A stretch of 12,674 nucleotides of DNA. Origin: Bradyrhizobiaceae bacterium. Its GTDB lineage: Bacteria > Pseudomonadota > Alphaproteobacteria > Rhizobiales > Hyphomicrobiaceae. The notes beneath the pieces are model-generated. The model saw only the letters and a list, made by a program, of their open reading frames with translations. It did no database searches and was not told the DNA's origin. Location: the NCBI GenBank assembly GCA_947475855.1, contig CANJPN010000135.1, forward strand, positions 1 to 12,674, written 5' to 3'. Below, piece by piece: positions 7,200-12,674 of this stretch; within the stretch, counting starts at the first letter, position 1; every line of letters begins with the position of its first letter. The position numbers were made by a program, and so were the translations under genes.

Positions 7200-8747
7200 T
7201 CATGCCCGTTCCGTGCCATTGGGCGCAAGCAGTGAAAGCCCAAGCATCGCACGGCGCTTCAGCCACGGCGACGGCCGGTAACGGGGATCACGATAGAAGT
7301 TCTCGAGCCGCTCCAGGATATGCAACACGGTCCCGGCCCCGAGCTTGTCGCCCCAGGCCAGCGGTCCCATCGGATAGCCTAGCCCCAGCTTGGTGCCCTT
7401 GTCGATGTCGGTGGGGCTCGCGACGCCGCGGCTGGCGACCTGGCAGGCGACGTTGATGATGTGCGCCACCATACGCTGGGCGACGAATCCGGGGCTGTCG
7501 TTGATGAGTATCGCTGGCGTGCCGTCCGCCGACATGACGCCTTGCGCCGCATGTGCGTAGGCCGGCTCGGTTGCTGGCGTCACCATCACCGTGCGCGGAC
7601 CGCTGAGCCCGAACATCATGTCGACCGCAACGGTGCGGGCGGGATCGAAACCCTGGTCGCAGATGGCCGTTGTCAGGTCCCATCCCAAGGGGGTGAGGAT
7701 GATGAGGGCTTCGGATGGCGGCGCGCTTGAACGATCGACGCCGATGCCTTGCGCTGCGATGTAGGCCGTCAGATCCAAAGTGAAATGCGGGCAGACATCG
7801 CTCGGCTCGATCCACACGAGCTTCGGTCGCGAGGGGGACGCAGCAGGGGCCGGTGGCTCCACTCGTTTTCCCTTGTCGTAGGCATACCAGCCCAGCCCGT
7901 TCTTCTGGCCGTAGAGTCCGCCAGTGACACGCAGCTTGAGCTCGGGACCGGTAGCATACATGGGTTCGCCGAAGAATTGCCCCCAGATGCTTTCCATCGC
8001 GGCGACCGAGATGTCCGAGCCGATGAGGTCGAGCAGCGCGAAAGGTCCAAGCCGGAAGCCCGGCGCACCCGTCATGATGCGATCGACCTCGTGAAAGGCA
8101 GCGATTCTCTCTGCTACGATGCGTCCAGCTTCGGGCACGTATGCGCGCCCGACGTGGTTGACGATGAAGCCCGGGCTGTCCACGGAAACCGCGGGTTCGC
8201 GCCCCATTCGCTTCGCCAGCGCGACCAGCGCGTTGGTGACTTCAGGGGCCGTGGCGAGGCCCGGTATGATTTCGACGAGCTTCATCAGCGGCACGGGATT
8301 GAAGAAGTGCATGCCCGCGGTGCGATCGCGCTTCTTGCACACGGAAGCGATCGCCGTCACTGACAGCGACGACGTGTTCGTCGCAATGATCGTATCGGGA
8401 CCGGCGGCAGCTTCCAGATCCGAGAACAGTTTTCGCTTGGCCTCGAGATCCTCGTAGATCGCTTCAATGACGATGTCGCAGCGCGCGGCTTCCGCGAGAT
8501 CGGCGGCGGCGGTGACGCGCGCCGAGATTAGCTTTGCGGCCGCAGCTGTGATCGTGCCCTTCTCTGCTTGTCGCGCGACCATCTTCTCGATGAACGCACG
8601 CGCTGCTTCGCCCGCTCCGGGGGTGGCATCGAAGATCTTGACGGTTATGCCGCCTTCGGCAGCGACCTGCGCGATGCCACGTCCCATTGTTCCCGCGCCG
8701 ATGACGCCGAGCGTGAGGTTTGGAGAGGCGATGTCGGGAGTTGGCAT
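7200..8747 (-). CDS. 3-hydroxyacyl-CoA dehydrogenase (PaaH/PaaC-like, with two C-terminal domains)
   Basis: A 515-aa protein of the long 3-hydroxyacyl-CoA dehydrogenase type. The N-terminal NAD-binding domain begins with GVIGAGTMGRGIAQ (14-27). Catalytic residues typical of the family are visible: NTSSLS (124-129), H147 in MHFFNPVPLMKLVE with E159, and N197 in SPGFIVNHVGR. A first dimerisation domain covers about 190-290; after a divergent middle part, a second 3HCDH repeat runs about 415-505 (NDSPGFVAQR, then the DKGTKLGLGYPMGPLAW region). It oxidises 3-hydroxyacyl-CoA to 3-ketoacyl-CoA with NAD+, as in beta-oxidation or phenylacetate-type ring degradation. The open frame extends upstream to 8873 over the preceding gene, but homology begins at the chosen ATG. 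The start has only a weak AGAGA/AGGA region upstream. It lies 46 nt after the Bug gene. Confidence 0.94.
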   Translation of the reverse strand: MPTPDIASPNLTLGVIGAGTMGRGIAQVAAEGGITVKIFDATPGAGEAARAFIEKMVARQAEKGTITAAAAKLISARVTAAADLAEAARCDIVIEAIYEDLEAKRKLFSDLEAAAGPDTIIATNTSSLSVTAIASVCKKRDRTAGMHFFNPVPLMKLVEIIPGLATAPEVTNALVALAKRMGREPAVSVDSPGFIVNHVGRAYVPEAGRIVAERIAAFHEVDRIMTGAPGFRLGPFALLDLIGSDISVAAMESIWGQFFGEPMYATGPELKLRVTGGLYGQKNGLGWYAYDKGKRVEPPAPAASPSRPKLVWIEPSDVCPHFTLDLTAYIAAQGIGVDRSSAPPSEALIILTPLGWDLTTAICDQGFDPARTVAVDMMFGLSGPRTVMVTPATEPAYAHAAQGVMSADGTPAILINDSPGFVAQRMVAHIINVACQVASRGVASPTDIDKGTKLGLGYPMGPLAWGDKLGAGTVLHILERLENFYRDPRYRPSPWLKRRAMLGLSLLAPNGTERA

Positions 8748-8774
8748 GTCAATTCTCTGAGTTCCTGGCACGAC

Positions 8775-8788
8775 GTCGGCGAGCCGAC
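8775..8788. repeat. Perfect inverted repeat between Bug gene and dehydrogenase gene
   Basis: GTCGGC-GA-GCCGAC is a perfect 6+6 bp inverted repeat with a 2-nt centre. It sits 5 nt after the stop of the Bug-type gene and 27 nt before the dehydrogenase ATG. There is no T-run after it on the minus strand. It may be an RNA hairpin that protects or pauses the transcript, or a protein-binding site; in GC-rich DNA it may also be chance. Confidence 0.35.
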
Positions 8789-8793
8789 CTCTG

Positions 8794-9756
8794 TCACTGC
8801 GGCTCGATCTTGGCCTCGGTGACGATGCGCTTCCACAACGCATCATGCTCCACCATCTGCTGGCGCAGGCCATCCGGTGTACTCGGCCACACCTCGCCGG
8901 CCTGATCCTGCAGAAACTTTACAGTCTCATCCATGCGCACAACCTGGCCGAGCCAGTCGCTGAGCTTGGTTGCGGCTTCCGGCGGCGACTTGGCCGGCAG
9001 CCATGCCGCCCAGAAGTTGATGTACTCGTAGCCCTTGAGACCGGATTCTGCCAATGTCGGCACGTCCGTCGCCGCGGCGAGCCGATTGGCCGTCGAGGTC
9101 CCGATGATGCGCACCCTGCCGGCCTTCGCCTGCCCTACGCCCAGCGTGGTATCGACGAACGAATAGTCGATATCGCCGCTGGAAACGTCCTTGGCTGAAT
9201 CCATCATCGACTTGTAGGCGACGGCCGTGCCCTTCGTTCCGGTCAGGATCTTGAACAACTCCGAAGCCCCCAGAACGCTCGTCGCGGGGATGCCGTAGAG
9301 CACCTTGTCAGGTTTCGATTTGAGATGGGCGACGAGTTCTGGCAGCGTCTTGGCGGGCGAGCCCGGTGGAACCGCGAGCACCAGCCCGACCCTGAACACC
9401 GAGGTCACGGGATCGAGATCCCTGAGCGGATCGTAGCCGACGCCTTTCATGATGAAGCGATTGGCAATGACTGCGGAACTCGCGGCAACCAGCACAGTGT
9501 ATCCGTCGGGCCTCGCTGCGATCACATGCTCGTTGGCGATGTTGCCGTTGGCTCCAGGCTTGTTCTCGACGATCACGGGCTGTCCGGCCAGTGTCTGCAC
9601 ACGCGACGCGAGAAACCGCACGATCACGTCGCCGCCACCTCCGGCCACTGAGGCGTTGACGAAGCGGATCGGACGCGACGGATAGGTTTGGGCCGTTGCT
9701 GAGGCAGCAGCGAAGACGGCGGCAGCCGTCACCGCCGCACGCATGTAGAATCTCAT
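8794..9756 (-). CDS. Bug/TctC-family tripartite tricarboxylate transporter solute-binding protein
   Basis: A 320-aa periplasmic binding protein of the Bug (TctC) family, usual length. An N-terminal signal peptide (MRFYMRAAV, then an Ala-rich core) ends at about residues 22-23 in ATAQ, followed directly by the hallmark YPSRPIRFV. Further family marks are VIVENKPGANGNIANEHV (about 85-102), RPDGYTVLVA, the VSSGDIDYSF segment, VPTLAESGLKGYEY and a C-terminal region of alternating helices. These proteins bind carboxylates or aromatic and other small acids; many Bug genes are not next to their TctAB membrane genes, as here. The upstream part of the open frame (to 9906) overlaps the previous gene and has no similarity. 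The start at 9756 has GGGAGG 9 nt upstream. It follows the MetE-like gene by 38 nt, so the two are probably cotranscribed. Confidence 0.94.
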   Translation of the reverse strand: MRFYMRAAVTAAAVFAAASATAQTYPSRPIRFVNASVAGGGGDVIVRFLASRVQTLAGQPVIVENKPGANGNIANEHVIAARPDGYTVLVAASSAVIANRFIMKGVGYDPLRDLDPVTSVFRVGLVLAVPPGSPAKTLPELVAHLKSKPDKVLYGIPATSVLGASELFKILTGTKGTAVAYKSMMDSAKDVSSGDIDYSFVDTTLGVGQAKAGRVRIIGTSTANRLAAATDVPTLAESGLKGYEYINFWAAWLPAKSPPEAATKLSDWLGQVVRMDETVKFLQDQAGEVWPSTPDGLRQQMVEHDALWKRIVTEAKIEPQ

Positions 9757-9794
9757 GATGCTATTCCTCCCTCGAATAAGGCTACCCGCATCGC

Positions 9795-10922
9795 TCAATC
9801 GGCCCGTCCCCATACGCGGCGTGCGACGTTGGCGCAAAGTGCCAGCTTGCGCCACTGTGCATCCGCGTCGATCTTGTTGCCGCCGGTGGAGCTGGCGAAG
9901 CCGCATTGCGGGCCGATCGCGAGATCGTCGAGACGAGCGTGACGGCCGGCCTCCTCGATGCGGCGGACGAGATCGTCCTCGGCCTCCATTTCGCCGGTCT
10001 TGCTGGTGACGAGACCGAGCACGAGCCGCTTTCCTTTCGGGGCGAAGCGCAGCGGCTCGAAGCCGCCGGCGCGCTCGCTGTCATACTCGAGCAGGAAGAT
10101 GTCGGCGTCGATCTCATTGAAGAGCTGCTCCGCGACCGGCTCATAGCCACCTTCCGCAACCCAGCTCGAGCGGCGGTTCCCGCGACACAGATGAACGCCG
10201 ATTGCCATGTCGGCGGGCCGCCCGGCGACGCTATCGTTGATCAGCTTGACGTAGAGGCGCGCGAGATCCTGCGGGTCCTCGCCACGGGCGCGAAGGGCGG
10301 CAACCATCTTGGGATCGCAAAAGAAGGTGAAGTGCACCTCGTCGAGCTGCACGTAGCGGCATCCAGCGGCAGCGAGTGCGGCGATCTCGGCACGATACGC
10401 AGCCGCAAGATCTGCAAAGAAAGGCCCCATCTCAGGGTAGGCGGCAGGATCGATCGCTGCCCGCCCGCCGCGATAGTGCGCGAACGTCGGCGATGGCATC
10501 GTTACTTTCGCAACAGTCGAACCAGCCGAAGCTTGGGCGAATCTCCAGTCGGCGACGGTGATCGGGACCTTGTGGCGGATCGGTGCGAACGTCCGGAACA
10601 CCGCCGGCGACTCGCCCTCGCTCGGACCGCTGGCGAACGGCTGATGAAAGCGCATCTCGTCCCAACGGATGCCGTCGAATGAATTTAGAAAGTCGATATG
10701 GAAAGCCGAGCGGCGGAAGTCTCCATCGGTGATGACGCCCAGACCCGCATCTCGTTGACGCGAGATGGCATCGCGGATGCAGTCGTCCTCGACAGCGCGC
10801 AAGTCGGCGGAGCCTAGGCGGCCGGCGTCTCTGCCTGCGCGTGCCTCGAGAAGCTGCGCCGGACGCAGCAGTGAGCCCACATGATCGCAGTGGAAGGTGC
10901 GTGGCCGTTCAAGTGCAGTCAT
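9795..10922 (-). CDS. Stand-alone MetE C-terminal-domain (cobalamin-independent methionine synthase-like) protein
   Basis: A 375-aa protein matching only the catalytic C-terminal half of MetE (UROD/MetE-like barrel, YxjG type). HVGSLLRP (14-21) opens the barrel as in the family. The four zinc ligands of MetE can be placed: H244 and C246 in GVHLCRGN, E279 in FLLEYDSERAG, and C340 in GPQCGFAS. VQLDEVHF (191-198) carries the expected acidic pair. This indicates a zinc enzyme acting on a thiol or methyl/alkyl transfer; whether it makes methionine is not shown, because the N-terminal MetE half is missing and related barrels include epoxyalkane:coenzyme M transferase. The start at 10922 has GAGGAG 7 nt upstream; a TTG at 10937 in frame is less likely. 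It is 60 nt after the small DUF6295-like gene. Cytoplasmic. Confidence 0.9.
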   Translation of the reverse strand: MTALERPRTFHCDHVGSLLRPAQLLEARAGRDAGRLGSADLRAVEDDCIRDAISRQRDAGLGVITDGDFRRSAFHIDFLNSFDGIRWDEMRFHQPFASGPSEGESPAVFRTFAPIRHKVPITVADWRFAQASAGSTVAKVTMPSPTFAHYRGGRAAIDPAAYPEMGPFFADLAAAYRAEIAALAAAGCRYVQLDEVHFTFFCDPKMVAALRARGEDPQDLARLYVKLINDSVAGRPADMAIGVHLCRGNRRSSWVAEGGYEPVAEQLFNEIDADIFLLEYDSERAGGFEPLRFAPKGKRLVLGLVTSKTGEMEAEDDLVRRIEEAGRHARLDDLAIGPQCGFASSTGGNKIDADAQWRKLALCANVARRVWGRAD

Positions 10923-10982
10923 GCCTGGGCTCCTCAAGGGAGAATTGTTGGCGACGGATTGCTGGCGTACCGGACGCGCTGT

Positions 10983-11270
10983 TCAATAGTGCAGTTCCGC
11001 CATCTCGGCCTGCTCGTGGGCAATCTCGCCTTCCTTGAGGGCGATCAGGATCTTGGCGACCAATTCACGCGCGGACTCCGCCGACAGCTCCACGGCGACG
11101 CGCTCCTTGGCGCCATCGGCGTGGCAGACGAAATCGATCGCCAGCGCATGATCCAGAGGTGCGTGAAACGGGTGGTCGAAGTAGACGTTGGCGGTATCGA
11201 CGCGCATCCAGCCCGAGGGACCTTTGGCGCTGCCGCTGACGCGAACCTTATGCGTTATATACGAGCACAT
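10983..11270 (-). CDS. Small conserved protein resembling DUF6295
   Basis: A 95-aa protein starting MCSYITHKV. It shows VSGSAKGPSGWMRVDTANVY (11-30), then FDHPFHAPLDHALAIDF (31-47) with His33, His36 and His41, then VAVELSAESARELVAKIL (58-75) and an acidic end. I recognise this layout as the DUF6295 type from memory; no function is established that I know. It has no signal peptide or membrane segment. The frame is open upstream to 11363 but similarity starts at the chosen ATG, which has only a weak GAG-type ribosome site. The close set of three histidines may bind a metal, which is inference. Located between dienelactone hydrolase and the MetE-like gene, it is probably part of the same transcript. 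Confidence 0.82.
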   Translation of the reverse strand: MCSYITHKVRVSGSAKGPSGWMRVDTANVYFDHPFHAPLDHALAIDFVCHADGAKERVAVELSAESARELVAKILIALKEGEIAHEQAEMAELHY

Positions 11271-11395
11271 TGCACTTGCTCTCGATGTTGGCACACAATG
11301 GAAGGATCCAGGGGCAGGCCTCTGGGATGGCCCGACGGATAAGCCGTCAAAGCTTCGAAGCAACCCCTCGTATCGCCCGCCTGGCGATCGGCTCG
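11271..11395. other. Gap with small inverted repeats before the DUF6295-like gene
   Basis: The 125 nt between dienelactone hydrolase and the DUF6295-like gene hold a perfect 10-bp palindrome GCTTCGAAGC at 11352-11361 and a hairpin of 7 bp with one mismatch (11308-11314 with 11319-11325, 4-nt loop). A TTGACG hexamer lies on the minus strand just after the palindrome, but I find no matching -10 element. No T-run follows the hairpin. It may be a weak end or regulatory site, or chance. Confidence 0.25.
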
Positions 11396-12142
11396 TCAGC
11401 CGAGATGCTTATGGTAGAACGCCATCACCTTCGCCCAACCATCGGCTGCCTGCTCTGGCCGATAAGCCACGCGAGACGCATTGAAGAACGCATGCCCCGC
11501 GCCGTCGTAGCGATGGAAATCGTATGATTTTCCGGCCTTCTTGAGCGCGTCCTCGAGCCGGTTGACGTGATCGCGATTGGGGTTCTGGTCTTCGTTGCCG
11601 AACAGGCCGAGCACTGGGCAAGCGAGTTGGCCGGTCATCTGGATCGGTGGCACGGGGCGCTGCGGCGTGAGCAGCTTAGGATCGTCGATGACGACGTTGC
11701 CACCCCAGCAGTTGACGCAGGCGTTGATCTCCTTGGGCAGCGTGCAAGCGACGAGGTAGGCATGCCGTCCACCCGAGCAGAAGCCGATCACGCCGACCTT
11801 GCCATTGCTCTCCGGGCGCGCGCGCAGGAACGCAGCAGCGCCGGAAGCATCGCCGACAACCTGGGCGTCGGATACACCGCCTTTGTCGCGTGCCTTTGCC
11901 GCCGCGTCGTCCGGCGAGCCGCCTTCCCGGAAATATAGATGCGGCGCAATAGTCGCGAACCCGTGCAGAGCGAGCTTGCGCACGGCTTCCGTGATCCACT
12001 CGTCCCAGCCGGGCATATGATGGATGAGTACGACGCCTGGGTATCTGCCCGGTGCGGTCGGCCGCGCGTAGTAGGCGTCGCCCTCGTCGCCGTTGTGCCC
12101 CTTGAACTTGAGCGTCTCGGCGATCGTGCCGCGATAAGGCAT
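11396..12142 (-). CDS. Dienelactone hydrolase-family protein
   Basis: A 248-aa protein of the dienelactone hydrolase family, usual length. The nucleophile elbow VIGFCSGGRHAY carries C122; the acid is D185 in FGNEDQNP and the base H217 in DGAGHAFFN, giving the family Cys-Asp-His triad. E48 in HMPGWDEW is placed like the Glu that helps activate the Cys in the Pseudomonas enzyme. Members hydrolyse dienelactone to maleylacetate in the modified ortho pathway, but many act on other lactones or esters, so the substrate here is open. There is no signal peptide; cytoplasmic. GGAG lies 7 nt before the ATG. A 96-nt gap with a promoter-like sequence precedes it, so it may be the first gene of the transcript that runs through to the F420 genes. 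Confidence 0.95.
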   Translation of the reverse strand: MPYRGTIAETLKFKGHNGDEGDAYYARPTAPGRYPGVVLIHHMPGWDEWITEAVRKLALHGFATIAPHLYFREGGSPDDAAAKARDKGGVSDAQVVGDASGAAAFLRARPESNGKVGVIGFCSGGRHAYLVACTLPKEINACVNCWGGNVVIDDPKLLTPQRPVPPIQMTGQLACPVLGLFGNEDQNPNRDHVNRLEDALKKAGKSYDFHRYDGAGHAFFNASRVAYRPEQAADGWAKVMAFYHKHLG

Positions 12143-12187
12143 GCTGCTTCTCCGTCTGGCGATTGTGCGATGAATGGGACGAAAGGT

Positions 12188-12216
12188 ACTATAGCAGCCC
12201 GGCCAGGGCTTGCGAG
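12188..12216 (-). promoter_or_regulatory. Candidate sigma70-type promoter before the dienelactone hydrolase gene
   Basis: On the minus strand TATAGT (12193-12188) matches five of six positions of the -10 consensus. A poor -35 (CTCGCA, 12216-12211) lies 17 nt upstream. Transcription would start about 35-40 nt before the ATG at 12142. The spacer holds the inverted repeat at 12196-12210, which could serve as an operator. The good -10 is the main support; the -35 is weak, so an activator may be needed. Confidence 0.35.
12196..12210. repeat. Inverted repeat AGCCC-GGCCA-GGGCT
   Basis: A 5+5 bp inverted repeat with a 5-nt centre, extendable by GC and A pairs with one bulged base. It lies 28 nt after the stop of the peptidase-like gene and inside the spacer of the candidate promoter of the next gene. 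It is followed on the minus strand by TATAG, not a T-run, so an intrinsic terminator is less likely than an operator or chance. Confidence 0.25.
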
Positions 12217-12238
12217 TGGAGCGCTGACTGCGATCTTT

Positions 12239-12674
12239 TTATTGCGGTGGTTTCCGGCAGGTCATGGCCTCCTCGGCGGCACGCACGACGCAGGTCGCAC
12301 CCAGGCCTTCCGCGCTCGGGGTCACGATGACCGCGACCAGCTTTTCGGGTGCGGGAAACCTTTCCGTGATGAACTTGTTGAGCGCGGCTCTGTCGGTGCC
12401 TCCGATGCGAGACTCGTAGCTGTAGAGTTCTGAGATTTCGCGGCTGGCAAGTTGCATGCCGATCACGAGCGAGTTGGCGCGGGAAGGATCATCGATCGCG
12501 TCGCGGAAACCGGTGATCATTCGCGAAGTGGCGGCGTCGAGTTCGGCTTGCGTCACGCCTTCGCTCCGCCATTTGGCATACGTGCCCCTGATGGCTTCGA
12601 CCGAACTCTTCACCTGGCCATTGTCGACGGCCGACCTCAGGGCGATGAGCCGCTTGCCTGGACCGACGAGCATC
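12239..12674 (-). CDS. M16 (pitrilysin/insulinase-like) peptidase family protein, C-terminal fragment
   Basis: The window holds only the last 144 codons; the frame is open to the right edge, so the ATG at 12673 is not the start. The fragment shows helical segments (VKSSVEAIRGTYAKWRSEGV; TQAELDAATSRMI) followed by SLVIGMQLASREISELYSYE and a final strand FPAPEKLVAVIVTPSAEGLG. This is the layout of the last M16 half-domain: the E-L-x-x-A helix and the strand ending in V-T-P-S. In bacterial M16 proteins this half is often inactive and the zinc HXXEH motif lies in an earlier domain, which is not in view. The last residues include two Cys (CVVRAAEEAMTC), which would fit a periplasmic location as inference. 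Role unclear. Confidence 0.65.
   Translation of the reverse strand, partial: MLVGPGKRLIALRSAVDNGQVKSSVEAIRGTYAKWRSEGVTQAELDAATSRMITGFRDAIDDPSRANSLVIGMQLASREISELYSYESRIGGTDRAALNKFITERFPAPEKLVAVIVTPSAEGLGATCVVRAAEEAMTCRKPPQ

Noticed and set aside
1596..8767. Shared 12-mer TCTGAGTTCCTG at 1596-1607 and 8756-8767, both in gaps
   Set aside because: Distances to the next start differ (about 75 and 10 nt) and one copy overlaps the ribosome-site region, so a common function is unlikely; judged chance.
9906..10682. Plus-strand open frame (258 codons) opposite the MetE-like gene
   Set aside because: Antisense shadow of a gene with intact zinc ligands; no domain and no ribosome site.
12239..12673. ATG at 12673 as start of a complete 144-aa gene
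   Set aside because: The protein corresponds only to the end of a longer M16-type protein and the frame is open to the window edge, so the gene is cut by the window.

Overview
The window carries eleven genes, all on the minus strand, so transcription runs from the right edge to the left edge. Third positions are GC-rich, gaps are short, and there are no RNA genes, transposases, CRISPR arrays or other mobile elements that I can see. A Bug/TctC-type periplasmic binding protein, a family-5 ABC solute-binding protein, a fused FbiC and catabolic acyl-CoA genes together suggest an aerobic, soil-type proteobacterium (alpha, for example Hyphomicrobiales-like, or beta). The lineage is an inference from gene content only.

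In transcription order (right to left): the C-terminal end of an M16-type zinc-peptidase-family protein (12239-12674, partial); a dienelactone hydrolase-family enzyme with a Cys nucleophile (11396-12142); a small conserved protein resembling DUF6295 (10983-11270); a stand-alone MetE-C-type zinc methyltransferase-fold protein (9795-10922); a Bug/TctC solute-binding protein (8794-9756); a two-domain 3-hydroxyacyl-CoA dehydrogenase (7200-8747); the fused F420 deazaflavin synthase FbiC (4682-7150); an F420-dependent NADP reductase (4020-4685) overlapping fbiC by 4 nt; an LLM-class luciferase-like flavin/F420 oxidoreductase (2570-3841); an alpha/beta hydrolase with Cys in the nucleophile elbow (1694-2524); and an ABC transporter family-5 solute-binding protein whose end lies beyond the left edge (1-1521).

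The central idea is an F420 supply and recycling module (FbiC makes the Fo chromophore; NpdG/Fno moves hydride between NADP(H) and F420) placed inside what looks like a catabolic gene set. That set has two solute-binding proteins for uptake, an LLM oxidoreductase for a redox attack, two Cys-type alpha/beta hydrolases for lactone, ester or C-C hydrolysis, and a beta-oxidation-type dehydrogenase. The substrate cannot be read from the sequence. The other F420 genes (CofC/FbiD, CofD/FbiA, CofE/FbiB) are not in the window. The most interesting non-coding signal is the 178-nt leader of the LLM gene, which can fold into adjacent and nested stems, one touching the Shine-Dalgarno sequence.
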